A DNA stretch of 21,384 nt, taken from positions 1-21,384 of the IMG/VR virus record IMGVR_UViG_3300009093_000136, one strand, 5' to 3'. This document shows positions 7,270 to 12,582 of the stretch, piece by piece (position 1 is the stretch's first letter; the number at the start of each line of letters is the position of its first letter). Made by a program: the position numbers and the translations under genes. The notes under the pieces are model-generated. The model saw only the letters and a program-made list of their open reading frames with translations, was not told the DNA's origin and did not search any database. This DNA comes from a virus.

Positions 7270-7668
7270 TGAATAAATTGGAGTTACAAACTTATCAAAT
7301 TCATCAATAAATATTATTATTCTATTAAAATCTATTTTTTGAATAGACGAATTTAATTTAATACACTCTTCTTCTATTAAGTTTAAAAAACTTTTTCCAC
7401 TCCATCCTTCTTGACAAATAGCTTTTGAGTTAAGTTCTATTATCGGAATATTAAATATTTTAGCAGCTTCTCGTACTAAATATGTTTTTCCTACTCCTGA
7501 ATTACCTATAAATAAACAAATAGTACTTGAATTAAATTCACAAGCAAAATCTGGTGCATATTTTTTTATTAAATATTTATAATAAATCGTACAAAATTTA
7601 TCTATACTTTTGTCTTGGCCTAACACTTTTTGTTTTAAAGTTTTTCTCAGTTCTATCAAAGATTTCAT
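7267..7668 (-). CDS. ClpX-like AAA+ unfoldase, N-terminal part
   Basis: 133 aa, ending at the in-frame TAA. It lacks the zinc-binding domain of bacterial ClpX and starts directly at the AAA+ core: VLGQDKSIDKF (the conserved GQ.xAI region), Walker A GNSGVGKT at 55-62, pore loop 1 GWSG at 88-91 (GYVG in ClpX, here with Trp for Tyr), and Walker B IIIFIDEFDKF at 117-127. ClpX hexamers grip substrates with the pore loop and thread them into ClpP. Alone, this fragment lacks sensors 1 and 2, the arginine finger and the ClpP-docking loop. Those are encoded in the same frame just after the stop. The operon also contains a ClpP-like gene. AGGT lies about 8 nt before the start. Confidence 0.85.
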   Translation of the reverse strand: MKSLIELRKTLKQKVLGQDKSIDKFCTIYYKYLIKKYAPDFACEFNSSTICLFIGNSGVGKTYLVREAAKIFNIPIIELNSKAICQEGWSGKSFLNLIEEECIKLNSSIQKIDFNRIIIFIDEFDKFVTPIYS

Positions 7669-7701
7669 GTTTAATACCTGATATTATACTTCAATTACTT
7701 A

Positions 7702-7941
7702 TTAAATTTTATATTCTTTATAAAATTCATTATTAACATATACTTTAATTATAACATCATTTATTTTATTTTGTCTATAAAATTTAATATCTTTATTAAT
7801 TTGATCTTTAATAGAATTATTTTCTTTAATTCCTAAAAATTGATCATGAACTTGACTATAACTAGTATTAAATTTTTTATTATTTTTATATATTACATAT
7901 TTAATTAAAGGTACTACTTTAGATGAATTAGTTATTAGCAT
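7702..7941 (-). CDS. Hypothetical protein (79 aa)
   Basis: Not recognised. An in-frame ATG lies at 7953, but the ATG at 7941 (MLITNSSKVV) is preferred because GGAG stands 6-7 nt before it, inside the would-be first codons of the longer form. The product is rich in Lys, Asn and Ile, with alternating hydrophobic residues near the C-terminus (VIIKVYVNNEFYKEYKI) suggesting beta strands. It overlaps the small membrane gene upstream by 14 nt and precedes the ClpX-like gene by about 30 nt, so it is co-transcribed with it. A substrate adaptor role is only a guess from position. Confidence 0.55.
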   Translation of the reverse strand: MLITNSSKVVPLIKYVIYKNNKKFNTSYSQVHDQFLGIKENNSIKDQINKDIKFYRQNKINDVIIKVYVNNEFYKEYKI

Positions 7942-8068
7942 ATAATTCTCCATTAGGTAACTTAGATAATAAATTTAAATGTTGTCTATCTTTATTAATC
8001 GTATAAAATTGTGCAATAGCACATAATAATATAATTCCTAAAACGGCTAATAAATGAATAAATTTCAT
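7928..8068 (-). CDS. Small membrane or secreted protein (46 aa)
   Basis: The frame runs from ATG 8068 to TAA 7928, with GGAG 7 nt before the start. The peptide MKFIHLLAVLGIILLCAIAQ opens with a short basic segment and a strongly hydrophobic helix (residues 4-19), then a polar tail of about 25 residues (NKDRQHLNLLSK...). This looks like a single N-terminal membrane anchor or an uncleaved signal. The Cys16 context (ILLC) lacks the small residue a lipobox needs, so a lipoprotein is unlikely. Function unknown. Confidence 0.65.
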   Translation of the reverse strand: MKFIHLLAVLGIILLCAIAQFYTINKDRQHLNLLSKLPNGELYANN

Positions 8069-8086
8069 ATAAACTCCAAATTTAAA

Positions 8087-8761
8087 TTATTGATTTATAA
8101 AATGTAAGTATTCAACGATTTCTAAATGTCCATTTTCAGAAGCCCATCTTAAAGCATACTCATCTTCTGCATGAATATTAGCTCCTTTTTTAATTAAATA
8201 TTTAACTACTTCTAAATGTCCATATTGAGACGCCAGTCTTAAAGCATACTCACTTCCTGCATGAATATCAGCTCCTTCTTGAATTAAATATTTAACTATT
8301 TCTAAATGTCCATTTAGAGACGCCCGTCTTAAAGCATAATTATTTTCAGCATGAAGATCAGCTCCTTCTTGAATTAAATATTTAACTATTTCTAAATGTC
8401 CATTTAGAGACGCCCATTTTAAAGCAGCATTCTTTCCAGCATGAATGTTAGCCCCTTCTTTTACTAATTCCTTAATTACTGTTAATGTTATTTTTTTAAA
8501 TTTACCTAATATAATTTTATTAGCTTTATATTTAATTGGTTCTTTTGGATTTTTATATATTTTAGAATCTTTTAATAAACTTACTTCAGAAATATAACAC
8601 CCATAATCTAAAAAAGCTAAAATATCTTCTTTAGCAAAATAAATCCCTCCTGGTGTACAATCTCCTGAAGGATTAAATTCAATAGGATCTTGAATTATTC
8701 CTGGATTATAGGATAAATTATGATGTTTTTTCTCTTTATTAATTATTTTATAATATTTCAT
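8087..8761 (-). CDS. Ankyrin-repeat protein with Mimivirus-like N-terminal domain
   Basis: 224 aa. Residues about 1-85 form a distinct domain (HHNLSYNPG, FNPSGDCTPGGIYFAKED, ILAFLDYG, ANKIILGKF). Its pattern resembles the N-terminal domain that precedes ankyrin repeats in Mimiviridae proteins; this is recognised from memory and not checked. Residues about 96-221 hold four ankyrin repeats of 30 residues (YALRxASxNGHLEIVKYLIQEGADIHA), a 30-residue period like the giant-virus type. Ankyrin repeats bind proteins and are common effectors in bacteria and viruses of eukaryotic cells, but rare in phages. AGGAG precedes the start. It may act on host proteins or on the bacterium's own eukaryotic host; the latter is speculation. 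Confidence 0.85.
   Translation of the reverse strand: MKYYKIINKEKKHHNLSYNPGIIQDPIEFNPSGDCTPGGIYFAKEDILAFLDYGCYISEVSLLKDSKIYKNPKEPIKYKANKIILGKFKKITLTVIKELVKEGANIHAGKNAALKWASLNGHLEIVKYLIQEGADLHAENNYALRRASLNGHLEIVKYLIQEGADIHAGSEYALRLASQYGHLEVVKYLIKKGANIHAEDEYALRWASENGHLEIVEYLHFINQ
8267..8415 (-). repeat. Tandem 90-bp repeat inside the ankyrin gene
   Basis: The 59 nt at 8267-8325 recur identically at 8357-8415, an offset of 90 bp, which is one 30-residue ankyrin unit. Units further out are more diverged. Exact identity over 59 nt suggests recent duplication or gene conversion, so repeat number may vary between related phages. Confidence 0.85.
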
Positions 8762-8770
8762 TTTTAACTC

Positions 8771-9118
8771 CTAAACTTCTTTAATAAAAGTAAAAATCCT
8801 TTCACCAGTATTATTTAAATAAGTTTTCATTAATTTAGTATTACTAATATGTTTTTTAACTGTCTTTTCTTTTGTAGTTGTATAATATATGCAAATCCCA
8901 AAATGATCTTTCAACCAATTTTGAATTAAATCTAATGCTTCTTGTTTCGATATATTAGTTATTTGAGTATAATCTAACCATAAATCAAAGATTCCTTTAT
9001 AATCTTGTTTTTTTAATTTAACTGCTTTTTCTAATTTATGCACATCTGGTACCCATCTATAAAAATCTATTTGTGTAACTAATATATTATTTTCTAATTC
9101 ATTTAAGTCGGCGCTCAT
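8771..9118 (-). CDS. Hypothetical protein, first gene of leftward operon (115 aa)
   Basis: No family recognised. Charged and mostly helical in appearance: MSADLNELENN..., a WLDYTQ segment, KQEALDLIQNWLKDHFG, and a basic C-terminal half (TTKEKTVKKHISNTKLMKTYL). The start at 9118 has AGAGG 8 nt upstream. As the promoter-proximal gene of the replication operon it would be made first, a position often taken by host take-over or regulatory proteins. No helix-turn-helix or zinc motif is evident. Confidence 0.65.
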   Translation of the reverse strand: MSADLNELENNILVTQIDFYRWVPDVHKLEKAVKLKKQDYKGIFDLWLDYTQITNISKQEALDLIQNWLKDHFGICIYYTTTKEKTVKKHISNTKLMKTYLNNTGERIFTFIKEV

Positions 9119-9231
9119 ATTTGATACCTCTTAATTCTATTAATTCAATCTCTATAATTACAGTATATACCTATTTAATAAAAATGGGGGAAATAATAGA
9201 AATAAATTTATTAAAATAATATAAAGAATAG

Positions 9232-9260
9232 TTGACATTCCTCATTAAATATGTTATAGT
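9232..9260 (+). promoter_or_regulatory. Sigma70-type promoter P1
   Basis: TTGACA at 9232-9237 and TATAGT at 9255-9260 with a 17-nt spacer: a consensus -35 and a 5/6 -10. Expected transcription start is near 9267, exactly where the first stem (AGGTG/CACCT) of a long gene-free region begins. It points rightwards, away from the replication operon. The leftward promoter of that operon was not found; a TATACT at 9167-9162 on the minus strand has no matching -35. Confidence 0.85.
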
Positions 9261-9266
9261 AACTAA

Positions 9267-9845
9267 AGGTGTATATCACCTACCTATTTATTAAGGCCCC
9301 TTACCTTCTTGTTAAACTATAACAAGGTTTATCGGGGGATGCAAGGATGTAAACAAGTTTATATGGTGTAAATATCAATAAGTTAGAATTATTCTATTAT
9401 AGTTTATGCATAACTCAATTAATACTTATTATATTGATTATATTTATAATAATAATTTATTCTTTTATTGATTAGGTTTTCTCGTACCTATTTAAGTGCT
9501 TTAAATTACCCTTAGAGGGGATTTTTAGCACTTGAATTATAAATCGATTGGTTGACTGTCCAAGAAGAATAAAGCAGTCGTGTTACAGAGAATAAACTCT
9601 GATCTCCAGAAGGTGTTAAAAAGTGTAACCTATTGGAGATTAAATTATACGGGCGGTTCATCGATGCCTTTGCGAAACAGATTTAATCTGTAGAACAGCT
9701 ATTCGGTACTTGATAATTCTTAATAAATGGTAATTCCTGGGATTGGATTGGGTTCTTCAGTATGTATGGATAGCAGTTAGTCAAATAACTTATATAATTT
9801 GTAGTATATAGTTTATATGATTATACCATACTGGATAGGATTTCT
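9267..9845 (+). ncRNA. Candidate large structured non-coding RNA (about 570 nt)
   Basis: No credible gene lies in 9119-9911; this stretch follows promoter P1 and is full of stems. Seen by eye: AGGTG/CACCT (9267-9281), CTTGTTA/TAACAAG with loop AACTA near 9319-9337, AAGTGCT/AGCACTT enclosing AAAT/ATTT and CCC/GGG (9494-9533), GACTG/CAGTC (9554-9579), CAGAG/CTCTG (9586-9601), ATCTCCA/TGGAGAT enclosing AGGTgTTA/TAACCT (9602-9640), and ACAGA/TCTGT (9677-9691). The 9380-9480 part is very AT-rich and unstructured. Size, promoter and stem density recall phage-borne large RNAs such as GOLLD or ROOL, but no match to either can be claimed. No clear terminator is visible; the 3' end is set arbitrarily before the next promoter. 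A long leader or a replication origin is the alternative. Confidence 0.55.
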
Positions 9846-9864
9846 TTGTCTAAAATTTATAAAC

Positions 9865-9893
9865 TTGACAAAAGTTTTTTGTTTATATATAAT
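9865..9893 (+). promoter_or_regulatory. Sigma70-type promoter P2, full consensus
   Basis: TTGACA at 9865-9870, a 17-nt spacer and TATAAT at 9888-9893 match both sigma70 hexamers perfectly. The expected start near 9900 lies just before the ATG at 9912. It therefore rules out an earlier in-frame ATG at 9846 as the start of the first membrane gene. Confidence 0.9.
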
Positions 9894-9911
9894 ATCTTTA
9901 GAGGTATTTAT

Positions 9912-10103
9912 ATGAATAAATTTTTAGACTTTTTAGCAATATCATTTCTTATTGTGTTTTATGGTAGTTTTTTTGTAGCTCTTTTAGTGGGTTTACCCTT
10001 CCTTTTATTTGGATTAAAAGGAATTATAGTAATGTGTAGTGTATTATTTGTTATAGGAATTTTCTTTTGGTCTTTAGCAAGGCTATTAGCAGAGGATAAT
10101 TGA
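9912..10103 (+). CDS. Two-TM membrane protein, paralogue A (63 aa)
   Basis: MNKFLDFLAISFLIVFYG... with two hydrophobic segments, about residues 5-31 and 37-57, the gap between them carrying GLKG. The start at 9912 has AGAGG 7 nt upstream and lies about 12 nt after the predicted start of transcription from the full-consensus promoter. Strong early expression is expected. The next gene is a diverged copy: both begin MNKFLD.LAIS and keep a GI.GII turn and an F..W..R end. Small paired membrane proteins driven by a strong phage promoter suggest exclusion, membrane-targeted host control or holin-like activity; none is shown. Confidence 0.75.
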   Translation: MNKFLDFLAISFLIVFYGSFFVALLVGLPFLLFGLKGIIVMCSVLFVIGIFFWSLARLLAEDN

Positions 10104-10134
10104 ATGAAAATATTCTTAGAGGTTCTAGATTTAT

Positions 10135-10338
10135 ATGAATAAATTTTTAGATAGTTTAGCTATTTCAATCTTAATAGGATTTATGATACTTTTATGGATT
10201 TTTCTTTTCTTTATAATGCCTTATTTAACTGTGGGTATAGAAGGAATTATAGAAGTACATAGTATTTTATTCTTAGCTCTAGTTATAAATTGGTCTATTT
10301 TTAGAATTATAAAGAGTGGGATTTATTTAGATGACTAA
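10135..10338 (+). CDS. Two-TM membrane protein, paralogue B (67 aa)
   Basis: A tandem, diverged copy of the gene before it. Start regions are almost identical in DNA (AGAGG, then ATGAATAAATTTTTAGA) and the proteins share MNKFLD.LAIS, a central GIEGII turn and a WS..R motif near the end. Hydrophobic spans are about residues 9-32 and 38-58, followed by a polar tail (KSGIYLDD). The gene ends overlapping the next one (ATGACTAA), so they are co-translated. Function unknown; divergence between copies suggests different partners or evasion of host defence (inference). Confidence 0.75.
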   Translation: MNKFLDSLAISILIGFMILLWIFLFFIMPYLTVGIEGIIEVHSILFLALVINWSIFRIIKSGIYLDD

Positions 10339-10600
10339 ACAAAGAGATACATCAATATTACATTATTTATATGATGATTTTAAACTTCTAGAGACTTATT
10401 TAACTGATAATGATATAACTAATTTTGGTTTCTTTATAGGGCTTAAAAACATTCATACAGACGAAGAAAAGTTATTAGTAATGTCAGCAGGATCTGAAAT
10501 AAAAGTTTTACTAGAGAACTTAGAATGCCTTAAAAAGAATATTCTCAATAGATCTAATCAAAATAATAACATAAAACTTAAACCTGATAACTTACATTAA
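10331..10600 (+). CDS. Hypothetical protein (89 aa)
   Basis: The start codon overlaps the stop of the second membrane paralogue by 8 nt. The protein (MTKQRDTSILHYLYDD...) has a hydrophobic core segment FGFFIGLKNI, a beta-like EEKLLVMSAG and a helical LLENLECLKKNIL, then an Asn/Lys-rich tail. It looks like a small soluble alpha/beta protein. No family is recognised. It is the last gene of the unit transcribed from the 9865 promoter, and another promoter begins 8 nt after its stop. Confidence 0.6.
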   Translation: MTKQRDTSILHYLYDDFKLLETYLTDNDITNFGFFIGLKNIHTDEEKLLVMSAGSEIKVLLENLECLKKNILNRSNQNNNIKLKPDNLH

Positions 10601-10607
10601 AATATTC

Positions 10608-10636
10608 TTGACAAATATTAAATTATTTGTTATACT
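10608..10636 (+). promoter_or_regulatory. Sigma70-type promoter P3
   Basis: TTGACA at 10608-10613 and TATACT at 10631-10636, spacer 17 nt. Expected start near 10643. The transcript would open with a compact, stem-rich stretch of about 125 nt holding no gene. Confidence 0.88.
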
Positions 10637-10642
10637 GTAATA

Positions 10643-10769
10643 ACCTGACCTAGAAGGTTGAGAGACTTCACATTTATCTAGTCTCAAGCTAGGAACTGCT
10701 CAGGGTATAGGCTGAGAACCTAGTGGGAAGGTATAGTCCCACATAAATTAGTATAAATAAAGAAAAAGC
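10643..10769 (+). ncRNA. Candidate small structured RNA with twin loops
   Basis: Lies between two sigma70-type promoters. Stems seen: ACCT/AGGT (near 10648-10658), TTGAGA/TCTCAA (10658-10663 with 10682-10687), CTAGG/CCTAG enclosing CTCAG/CTGAG (10689-10723), and GTGGGA/TCCCAC (10723-10742). The last two hairpins share the loop sequence GGTATAG (10704-10710 and 10730-10736). No ribosome binding site with start codon is visible. The repeated loop suggests a protein-binding or loop-pairing element. No T-run terminator follows, so it may instead be the 5' leader of a longer transcript. Confidence 0.55.
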
Positions 10770-10798
10770 TTGACAAATAAAGTTTTTTATGCTATCCT
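10770..10798 (+). promoter_or_regulatory. Sigma70-type promoter P4
   Basis: TTGACA at 10770-10775 and TATCCT at 10793-10798, spacer 17 nt; the -10 is a weaker 4/6 match. It points at the zinc-ribbon gene at 10948 and leaves a leader of about 145 nt. Confidence 0.7.
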
Positions 10799-10804
10799 TA
10801 AATA

Positions 10805-10947
10805 TATTACCTTTATATAATTTTATGAATATGGATATCATTCAGGTCCTACGTATAATAAGAACTTAGTCAAGCAGGATCTTTTCAATCCTTCTGTAAA
10901 AGCTCAGGAGGATTTTCTTTATTTATTTATAGAGATAGGATATTAAA
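10805..10947 (+). other. Leader of zinc-ribbon gene with a start-less open frame
   Basis: No complete gene. One frame is open from 10821 to a TAA at 10944-10946, 41 sense codons reading like protein (YHSGPTYNKN, KQDLFNPSVKAQED) but with no ATG, GTG or TTG. It could be a decayed gene fragment. A strong AGGAGG near 10906-10911 has no start codon at useful distance. Together with the two elements upstream, this completes the gene-free 10601-10947. Confidence 0.4.
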
Positions 10948-11139
10948 GTGTACAAAACATTCAATTATAGTTGTAAAGATTGTAGTCTATCTGAAGATCG
11001 ATTTGTTCATCATTCAGAAGAATTAACTCAATTTTGTTTTAAATGTAATAAATTAATGACTAAAAATATGTCAACTCCTTTAGTGTTCGTGAAAGGACCT
11101 GCTGCTAATCCTTGTAAAGGCTCTACGAAATATTCATGA
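10948..11139 (+). CDS. Zinc-ribbon protein, FmdB-like (63 aa)
   Basis: Starts with GTG at 10948. Two knuckles, CKDC (residues 9-12) and CFKC (30-33), form a zinc ribbon around a beta hairpin, followed by KLMTKNMSTPLVFVKGPAANP. The CxxC...CxxC...S.P.VFVKG order is that of the small FmdB/zinc-ribbon proteins common in phages and bacteria; their biochemical role is not settled, and regulatory nucleic-acid binding is usually proposed. Downstream lies a gene-free, stem-rich stretch. It is transcribed alone from the 10770 promoter as far as can be seen. Confidence 0.75.
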   Translation: MYKTFNYSCKDCSLSEDRFVHHSEELTQFCFKCNKLMTKNMSTPLVFVKGPAANPCKGSTKYS

Positions 11140-11189
11140 TATATTCTATATAATCATTTAGATATAAATAATAAAGGTATTATATAAAT

Positions 11190-11460
11190 AAATATGTGCT
11201 GAGTTTAGGCCCTAAATAGTAGATGCGTAAGCACCTCCAAGGTATTAGATTTCATAACAACTAACAAGAACTAAACAGGTTTCACAGCAGTTCACTGAAT
11301 ATCAATACTCATAAATCTTAGGTAGACCTATAAATCTACCGGTTGTTTTATTAACCAGAACTATTTAGACTTTTCTATAGCTATAGAGGGTGGTGGGGGA
11401 ACAAACTGAATGGGTCCTATGGTCTTGAACTGGTCCCTATAGACCCACTATAAAAAATTA
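11190..11460 (+). ncRNA. Stem-rich gene-free region, possible RNA
   Basis: No gene is visible in 11140-11513. Pairings seen: TTTAGG/CCTAAA near 11204-11216, GGTAGA/TCTACC with an 8-nt loop (11321-11340), GGTT/AACC (11341-11356), and a long stem TGGGTC/GACCCA extended inward by TAT/ATA and further pairs (11411-11457). A G-rich run (GGTGGTGGGGG) lies near 11390-11400. A-rich sequence, not a T-run, follows the last stem, so it is not an ordinary terminator on this strand. No convincing promoter directly upstream. It may be an RNA element or an untranslated leader. Confidence 0.4.
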
Positions 11461-11513
11461 AAAATTTATTAAAATACTTAACTAGTTGATTCTTATACAG
11501 GTAAATATATAAA

Positions 11514-11699
11514 ATGGACATTCATCTACAAAATGAACTCTCTTTTATTCTAGAATCTAGAAAATATCAAATTAAAAACTTAGAAGAAGAAATAAAAAAT
11601 TTAGAAACTCATCAAATCAAACGTGAATATTATCAAGATAAAATAAAGACACTAAAAAAATTAATAAAACTCTTGTCTGATATAAAAGCCGAGGTATAA
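11514..11699 (+). CDS. Coiled-coil mini-protein (61 aa)
   Basis: MDIHLQNELSFILESRKY followed by heptad-like Lys/Glu/Leu/Ile stretches (IKNLEEEIKNLETHQIK and KIKTLKKLIKLLSDI). This is almost entirely a charged coiled coil, probably an alpha-helical hairpin or dimer. No Shine-Dalgarno better than a purine-poor stretch is visible, so expression is somewhat uncertain. No family recognised; small coiled-coil phage proteins often bind and inhibit host enzymes, which is inference only. Confidence 0.55.
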   Translation: MDIHLQNELSFILESRKYQIKNLEEEIKNLETHQIKREYYQDKIKTLKKLIKLLSDIKAEV

Positions 11700-11753
11700 A
11701 AAATTCATTAAAAGCTTCATCTATTTGAAAAATATAAAGATAATAGGTTTACA

Positions 11754-11782
11754 TTGCACTCCTTTTAATAATGTTATATACT
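11754..11782 (+). promoter_or_regulatory. Possible sigma70-type promoter P5
   Basis: TTGCAC (11754-11759) and TATACT (11777-11782) with a 17-nt spacer; expected start near 11789. It precedes the gene at 11830. The -35 is weaker than in the other promoters here, and the AT-rich setting makes chance -10 matches likely. Confidence 0.45.
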
Positions 11783-11829
11783 TATAATCTAGATATGTAT
11801 TATTTATATTTCATAAATCGGAGCTTTAT

Positions 11830-12015
11830 ATGACAAAGAAACAAAATACGACTTACATTCATAAGATGAATAATGAAACTTTAGAGGTTTTGGATACAGA
11901 ACTAGACGGATACATCAAATATGGATCTTACTGGGTAACAATAACATATAAAACAGGAATTCAAGTTTTTATTCCAAATCAACATATTGCTTGTATTAGT
12001 CGTAATTATAAATAA
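11830..12015 (+). CDS. Hypothetical protein (61 aa)
   Basis: MTKKQNTTYIHKMNNE... The second half alternates polar and hydrophobic residues (YGSYWVTITYKTGIQVFIP), consistent with a small beta barrel or sheet, followed by HIACIS. GGAG stands 7 nt before the start and a possible promoter lies just upstream. No family recognised. It is followed after 41 nt by another unknown gene in the same direction. Confidence 0.6.
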   Translation: MTKKQNTTYIHKMNNETLEVLDTELDGYIKYGSYWVTITYKTGIQVFIPNQHIACISRNYK

Positions 12016-12056
12016 AATTAGAAAATTATATAGAACTTTTAATAAAAGAGAAAAAA

Positions 12057-12461
12057 ATGAATTTTAAAAGAAAAGAAGGTAGTTTAATTCCTAACTATTT
12101 AACAGTATTAGAAAATAATTACCAAGAACAACTAGAATTTGCTTTAGGCTGGGAAAATATTAATAAGGAAATAATCAATAATGGGGCTTATGTACTTCTA
12201 CCTAATTCAGAAGATCCAACAACAGCTTTTCGATGTGTGAATGTAACTTATAGCACACGAGTAACTAAAGATTTATTCCATGAAGCTTTAACAGATTTTG
12301 TACAAACTCTGACTGAGGATTTTAAAGGAAGTCAGGTATCTTTTAGAAAACCTATATCTATTGAACAAGATGGTACTAATAATAATTATCGTATTATTGT
12401 TCGATTAGCAAAAATAGACACACATAAAGACAATCTTATTTCAACTGTAAAAACTAACTAA
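12057..12461 (+). CDS. Hypothetical protein (134 aa)
   Basis: A soluble, mixed alpha/beta-looking protein with MNFKRKEGSLIPNYLTVLENN at the start, a central FRCVNVTYSTRVTKDLFHEALTDF and a C-terminal strand region (NNYRIIVRLAKIDTH). A purine-rich AAAAGAGAAA precedes the ATG. Not recognised; no catalytic or metal motif stands out. Codon use and length support a real gene. It closes the block of small early-type genes before the lysis and packaging region. Confidence 0.65.
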   Translation: MNFKRKEGSLIPNYLTVLENNYQEQLEFALGWENINKEIINNGAYVLLPNSEDPTTAFRCVNVTYSTRVTKDLFHEALTDFVQTLTEDFKGSQVSFRKPISIEQDGTNNNYRIIVRLAKIDTHKDNLISTVKTN

Positions 12462-12484
12462 TAATCACTTCACGAGATGATAAA

Positions 12485-12580
12485 ATGACCGATTTATCTA
12501 AATTACCTCCTGCTGTACAAGCCCTTGTTAAAAAGGGGGTTCCTCTTCATAAAGCACTAGCAATGGCCGGAAAGAAATAA
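12485..12580 (+). CDS. 31-residue mini-protein
   Basis: ATG at 12485 to TAA at 12580: MTDLSKLPPAVQALVKKG, then VPLHKALAMAGKK. An amphipathic helix, a glycine break and a basic second helix. The composition is clearly protein-like and GAGATG lies a few nt upstream. Similar tiny helical peptides occur before lysis and packaging genes in some T7-like phages (general impression, not checked). Function unknown. Confidence 0.5.
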   Translation: MTDLSKLPPAVQALVKKGVPLHKALAMAGKK

Positions 12581-12582
12581 AA

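Noticed and set aside
9160-9190. Leftward promoter for the replication operon
   Set aside because: TATACT is present on the minus strand, but no acceptable -35 or extended -10 accompanies it.
9846-9911. Longer form of the first membrane protein starting at ATG 9846
   Set aside because: The perfect promoter at 9865-9893 lies inside this extension, and the ATG at 9912 has the proper Shine-Dalgarno.
11411-11475. Intrinsic terminator at the long stem
   Set aside because: The stem is followed by an A-rich and not a T-rich run on the plus strand, and nothing on the minus strand needs a terminator there.
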